Origin: Elymus sibiricus
Lineage: Eukaryota > Streptophyta > Magnoliopsida > Poales > Poaceae
Length of the DNA stretch: 64,000 bases
NCBI GenBank assembly: GCA_039707655.1
Contig: CM077673.1
Location: forward strand, 4,164,001 to 4,228,000
Direction of reading: 5' to 3'
Made by a program: the position numbers and the translations under genes. Numbering within the stretch: the stretch's first letter is position 1; each line of letters starts with the position of its first letter. The notes beneath the pieces are model-generated. The model ran no database searches, was not told the origin of the DNA, and saw only the letters and a list, made by a program, of their open reading frames with translations. This document shows, piece by piece, positions 59,435 through 64,000 of the stretch.

Positions 59435-62400
59435 TAATAGCATAGAAAACTGGTAAGAATGCACCAAATTTGCGAGTTTTGGCAAGGTCCCCGTAACCGG
59501 ACCCCGAGCATCCCCAAATGTTGGGACGACCACAACAACCAAAAAACAGTGAATAATAGCATAGAAAACTGGTCAGACTGGACCAAATCTGCGAGTTCTG
59601 GCGAGGTCCCCGTAAGCGGACCCCATGGTTCCCCGAACGTCTCGATCGTCCCAAGACCCAAAATCAGTGAGTAATAGCATAGAAAACTGGCCGGAACAGA
59701 CAAAATCTGCTAGTTTTGGCGAGGTCCCGGTAACCGGTCCACGGGCTTCCCCGAATGTTCGGACGGCCACGACAACCAAGAAAACAGTGAATAATAGCAT
59801 AGAAATCTGGTCAGAATGGACAAAATCTGCGAGTTTTGGGGAGGTCCCCGTAAGCGAACCCCGGGGTTCCTCGAACATTTGGATCGCCCCGGGACCCATA
59901 ACCAGTGAGTAATAGCATAGAAAACAGGTAAGAATGGACCAAATCTGCGAGTTTTGGCGATGTCACCGTAACCGGTCCACGGGCTTCCCCGAACGTTCGG
60001 ACGACCAAGACAACCAAAAAACAGTGAATAATAGCACAGAAAACTAGTAAGAATGGACCAAATCTGCGAGTTTTGGCGAGGTCCCCGTAACCGGACCCCG
60101 GGCTTCCCCGAACGTTCGGACGACCACGACAACCAAAAAACAGTGAATAATAGCATAGAAAACTGTTAAGAATGGACCAAATCTGCGAGTTTTGGCAAGG
60201 TCCCCGTAACCGGTCCCCAAGCATCCCCAAATGTTGGGACGACCACAACAACCAAAAACAGTGAATAATAGCATAGAAAACAAGTAAGAATGGACCAAAT
60301 CTGCGAGTTTTGGCGAGGTCCCCGTAAGCGGACCCCATGGTTCCCCGAACGTTTCGATCGTCCCGAGACCCAAAATCAGTGAGTAATAGCATAGAAAACT
60401 GGCCGGAAAAGACAAAATCTGCTAGTTTTGGCGAGGTCCCGGTAACCGGTCCACGGGCTTCCCCGAATGTTCGGATGGCCACGACAACCAAAAAAACAGT
60501 GAATAATAGCATAGAAATCTGGTCAGAATGGACAAAATCTGCGAGTTTTGGCGAGGTCCCCGTAAGCGGACCCCGGGGTTCCCCAAACATTTGGATCGCC
60601 CCGGGACCAATAATCAGAGAGTAATAGCATAGAAAACAGGTAAGAATTGACCACATCTGCGAGTTTTGGCGATGTCACCGTAACCGTTCCACGGGCTTCC
60701 CCGAACGTTCGGACGACCATGACAACCAAAAAACAGTGAATAATAGAACAGGAAACTAGTAAGAATGGACCAAATCTGAGTTTTGGCGAGGTCCCCGTAA
60801 CCGGACCCCGGGCTTCCCCGAACGTTCGGACGACCACGACAACCAAAAAACAGCGAATAATAGCATAGAAAACTAGTAAGAATGGACCAAATCTGCGAGT
60901 TTTGGCAAGGTCCCCGTAACCGGACACCGGGCATCCCCAAATGTTGGGACGACCACAACAACCAAAAACAGTGAATACTAGCATAGAAAACAGGTAAGAA
61001 TGGACCAAATCTGCGAGTTTTGGCGAGGTCCCCGTAAGCGGACCCCATGGTTCCCCGAACGTCTCGATCGTCCCAAGACCCAAAATCAGTGAGTAATAGC
61101 ATAGAAAACTGGCCGGAACAGACAAAATCTGCTAGTTTTGGCGAGGTCCCGGTAACCGGTCCACGGGCTTCCCCGAATGTTTGGACGGCCACGACAACCA
61201 AAAAAACAGTGAATAATAGCATAGAAATCTGGTCAGAATGGACAAAATCTGCGAGTTTTGGGGAGGTCCCCGTAAGCGAACCCCGGGGTTCCCCGAACAT
61301 TTGGATCGCCCCGGGACCCATAATCAGTGAGTAATAGCATAGAAAACAGGTAAGAATGGACCAAATATGCGAGTTTTGGTGATGTCACCGTAACCGGTCC
61401 ACAGGCTTCCCCGAACGTTCGGACGACCAAGACAACCAAAAAACAGTGAATAATAGCACAGAAAGCTAGTAAGAATGGACCAAATCTGCGAGTTTTGGCG
61501 AGGTCCCCGTAACCGGACCCCGGGCTTCCCCGAACGTTCGGACGACCACGACAACCAAAAAACAGTGAATAATAGCATAGAAAACCGGTAAGAATGGACC
61601 AAATCTGCGAGTTTTGGCAAGGTCCCCGTAACCGGACCCCGGGCATCCCCAAATGTTGGGACGACCACAACAACCAAAAGCAGTGAATAATAGCATAGAA
61701 AACAAGTAAGAATGGACCAAATCTGCGAGTTTTGGCGAGGTCCCCGTAAGCGGACCCCATGGTTCCCCGAACGTTTCGATCGTCCCGAGACCGAAAATCA
61801 GTGAGTAATAGCATAGAAAACTGGCCAGAAAAGACAAAATCTGCTAGTTTTGGTGAGGTCCCGGTAACCGGTCCACGGGCTTCCCCGAATGTTCGGACGG
61901 CCACGACAACCAATAAAACAGTGAATAATAGCATAGAAATCTGGTCAGAATGGACAAAATCTGCGAGTTTTGGCGAGGTCCCCGTAAGCGGACCCCGGGG
62001 TTCCCCGAACATTTGGATCGCCCCGGGACCCATAATCAGAGAGTAATAGCATAGAAAACAGGTAAGAATTGACCAAATCTGCGAGTTTTGGCGATGTCCC
62101 CGTAACCGGTCCACGGGCTTCCCTGAACGTTCGGACGACCACGACAACCAAAAAACAGTGAATAATAGAACAGGAAACTAGTAAGAATGGACCAAATCTG
62201 CGAGTTTTGGTGAGGTCCCCGTAACCGGACCCTGGGGTTCCCCGAACGTTCGGACGACCACGACAACCAAAAAACAGTGAATAATAGCATAGAAAACTGG
62301 TAAGAATGCACCAAATTTGCGAGTTTTGGAAAGGTCCCCGTAACCGGACCCCGAGCATCCCCAAATGTTGGGACGACCACAACAACCAAAAACAGTGAAT

Positions 62401-63466
62401 AATAGCATAGAAAACTGGTCAGACTGGACCAAATCTGCGAGTTCTGGCGAGGTCCCCGTAAGCGGACCCCATGGTTCCCCGAACGTCTCGATCGTCCTAA
62501 GACCCAAAATCAGTGAGTAATAGCATAGAAAACTGGCCGGAACAGACAAAATCTGCTAGTTTTGGCGAGGTCCCGGTAACCGGTCCACGGGTTCCCCGAA
62601 TGTTCGGACGGCCACGACAACCAAAAAAACAGTGAATAATAGCATAGAAATCTGGTCAGAATGGACAAAATCTGCGAGTTTTGGGGAGGTCCCCGTAAGC
62701 GAACCCCGGGGTTCCCCGAACATTTGGATCGCCCCGGGACCCATAACCAGTGAGTAATAGCATAGAAAACAGGTAAGAATGGACCAAATCTGCGAGTTTT
62801 GGCGATGTCACCGTAACCGGTCCACGGGCTTCCCCGAACGTTCGGACGACCAAGACAACCAAAAAACAGTGAATAATAGCACAGAAAACTAGTAAGAATG
62901 GACCAAATCTGCGAGTTTTGGCGAGGTCCCCGTAACCGGACCCCGGGCTTCCCCGAACGTTCGGACGACCACGACAACCAAAAAACAGTGAATAATAGCA
63001 TAGAAAACTGTTAAGAATGGACCAAATCTGCGAGTTTTGGCAAGGTCCCCGTAACCGGTCCCCAAGCATCCCCAAATGTTGGGACGACCACAACAACCAA
63101 AAACAGTGAATAATAGCATAGAAAACTGGTCAGAATGGACAAAATCTGCGAGTTCTGGCGAGGTCCCCGTAAGCGGACCCCATGGTGCCCCGAACGTCTC
63201 GATCGTCCCAAGACCCAAAATCAGAGAGTAATAGCATAGAAAACAGGTAAGAATTGACCAAATCTGCGAGTTTTGGCGATGTCCCCGTAACCGGTCCACG
63301 GGCTTCCCCGAACGTTCGGACGACCACGACAACCAAAAAACAGTGAATAATAGAACAGGAAACTAGTAAGCATGGACCAAATCTGCGAGTTTTGGTGAGG
63401 TCCCCGTAACCGGACCCTGGGCTTCCCCGAACGTTCGGACGACCACGACAACCAAAAAACAGTGAA
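59435..63466. repeat. 4032-bp supra-repeat (34 monomers), complete copy B
   Basis: Units start at 59435, 60148, 60858, 61570, 62282 and 62993, each exactly 4032 bp after copy A. The only difference from copy A that I noticed is A at 57381 versus G at 61413. Confidence 0.94.
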
Positions 63467-64000
63467 TAATAGCATAGAAAACTGGTAAGAATGCACCAAA
63501 TTTGCGAGTTTTGGCAAGGTCCCCGTAACCGGACCCCGAGCATCCCCAAATGTTGGGACGACCACAACAACCAAAAAACAGTGAATAATAGCATAGAAAA
63601 CTGGTCAGACTGGACCAAATCTGCGAGTTCTGGCGAGGTCCCCGTAAGCGGACCCCATGGTTCCCCGAACGTCTCGATCGTCCCAAGACCCAAAATCAGT
63701 GAGTAATAGCATAGAAAACTGGCCGGAACAGACAAAATCTGCTAGTTTTGGCGAGGTCCCGGTAACCGGTCCACGGGCTTCCCCGAATGTTCGGACGGCC
63801 ACGACAACCAAGAAAACAGTGAATAATAGCATAGAAATCTGGTCAGAATGGACAAAATCTGCGAGTTTTGGGGAGGTCCCCGTAAGCGAACCCCGGGGTT
63901 CCCCGAACATTTGGATCGCCCCGGGACCCATAACCAGTGAGTAATAGCATAGAAAACAGGTAAGAATGGACCAAATCTGCGAGTTTTGGCGATGTCACCG
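63467..64000. repeat. 4032-bp supra-repeat, partial copy cut by the window end
   Basis: It starts with alpha m1 (63467-63585, 119 bp), m2 (63586), m3 (63704), m4 (63824) and part of m5 (63942-64000). It differs from copies A and B by C at 63903 instead of T (55839, 59871). The array continues beyond the window. Confidence 0.93.

Larger units (their letters stand above)
1..64000. repeat. Satellite DNA array, ~118.7-bp monomer, with nested higher-order repeats
   Basis: About 540 head-to-tail copies of a 117-120 bp monomer fill the window and run off both ends. All copies lie in the same orientation and no base falls outside a monomer. Six diverged monomer types repeat in fixed order as a 712-bp HOR. 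Five HOR subtypes repeat as a 3558-bp super-HOR. Within one HOR the monomers differ at many sites, whereas equivalent monomers in different HORs differ at few, which is the classic signature of HOR homogenisation. By analogy with primate alpha-satellite and other HOR satellites, a centromeric or pericentromeric location is likely, but nothing here proves kinetochore function. I do not recognise the family. No coding, RNA or mobile-element feature is supported. Confidence 0.98.

Noticed and set aside
1..64000. CRISPR array
   Set aside because: Repeats are 119 bp and directly contiguous with no unique spacers, and spacing and divergence follow HOR rules.
1..64000. rRNA or tRNA gene cluster, or intergenic-spacer subrepeats
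   Set aside because: No conserved rRNA segments, tRNA A/B boxes or cloverleaf are visible, and only one repeat family is present over 64 kb.
1..64000. E2F-like TTTTGGCGAG in most monomers
   Set aside because: It matches only part of the consensus, is present or absent with HOR subtype (GGCGAGG, GGCAAGG, GGGGAGG), and has no promoter context.
1..64000. Assigning a species or a named satellite family
   Set aside because: The monomer matches none I can recall with confidence; a repeat-library search would be needed, and guessing would mislead.

Overview
The whole 64-kb window is one uninterrupted satellite DNA array. A monomer of 117-120 bp (about 540 copies) is repeated head to tail in a single orientation from base 1 to base 64000. 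I see no other sequence in it: no transposon, no inversion, no unique spacer, and no gene that I would defend. Multi-level higher-order repeats (HORs) like these are typical of centromeric or pericentromeric heterochromatin in a eukaryotic chromosome. I do not recognise the monomer family and cannot name the organism from sequence alone. The monomer I counted by hand (593-711) is about 52% GC. It has an A-rich hinge (the ACAACC..A-tract..CAGTGAATAATAGCATAG part) and a GC- and CpG-rich core.

I start each monomer at TAATAGCATAG. Level 1: six monomer positions, m1-m6, fall into three families by their second halves (A = m1, m6; B = m2, m4; C = m3, m5), so the unit reads A-B-C-B-C-A. Level 2: the six make a 712-bp HOR (118+118+120+118+119+119). 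Level 3: HORs come in five subtypes, named here alpha, beta, gamma, delta and epsilon. Their commonest order, alpha-beta-gamma-delta-epsilon, makes a 30-monomer super-HOR of 3558 bp (gamma is 710 bp because of a fixed 2-bp deletion in m6). Level 4: local tandem duplications of HOR groups have periods of 831, 1068, 1307, 1424, 1779, 2018, 2846, 3558 and 4032 bp, and blocks are copied over 6-19 kb.

Layout: 1-7115 mostly gamma-delta-epsilon-alpha quartets (period 2846); 7116-15774 a near-canonical super-HOR followed by mosaics; 15775-28478 the most scrambled part, with 9-mers, 7-mers, 5-mers and hybrid monomers; 28479-35122 patchwork; 35123-38680 a 1779-bp tandem pair; 38681-42952 three epsilon-alpha dimers (period 1424); 41.9-49.0 kb two clean 3558-bp super-HORs; 49357-51372 a deletion junction; 51.99-64.0 kb almost three near-identical copies of a 34-monomer, 4032-bp unit.

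Every irregular unit can be explained by unequal crossing-over or short conversion between misaligned monomers, and several junctions can be placed inside a single hybrid monomer. Long open frames exist, chiefly on the minus strand, but they are translated satellite. No genes act together here. The biology of the window lies in its repeat architecture and in motifs repeated once per monomer or once per HOR: a 12-bp palindrome, a near-match to the CENP-B box, retained CpGs and A-tracts.
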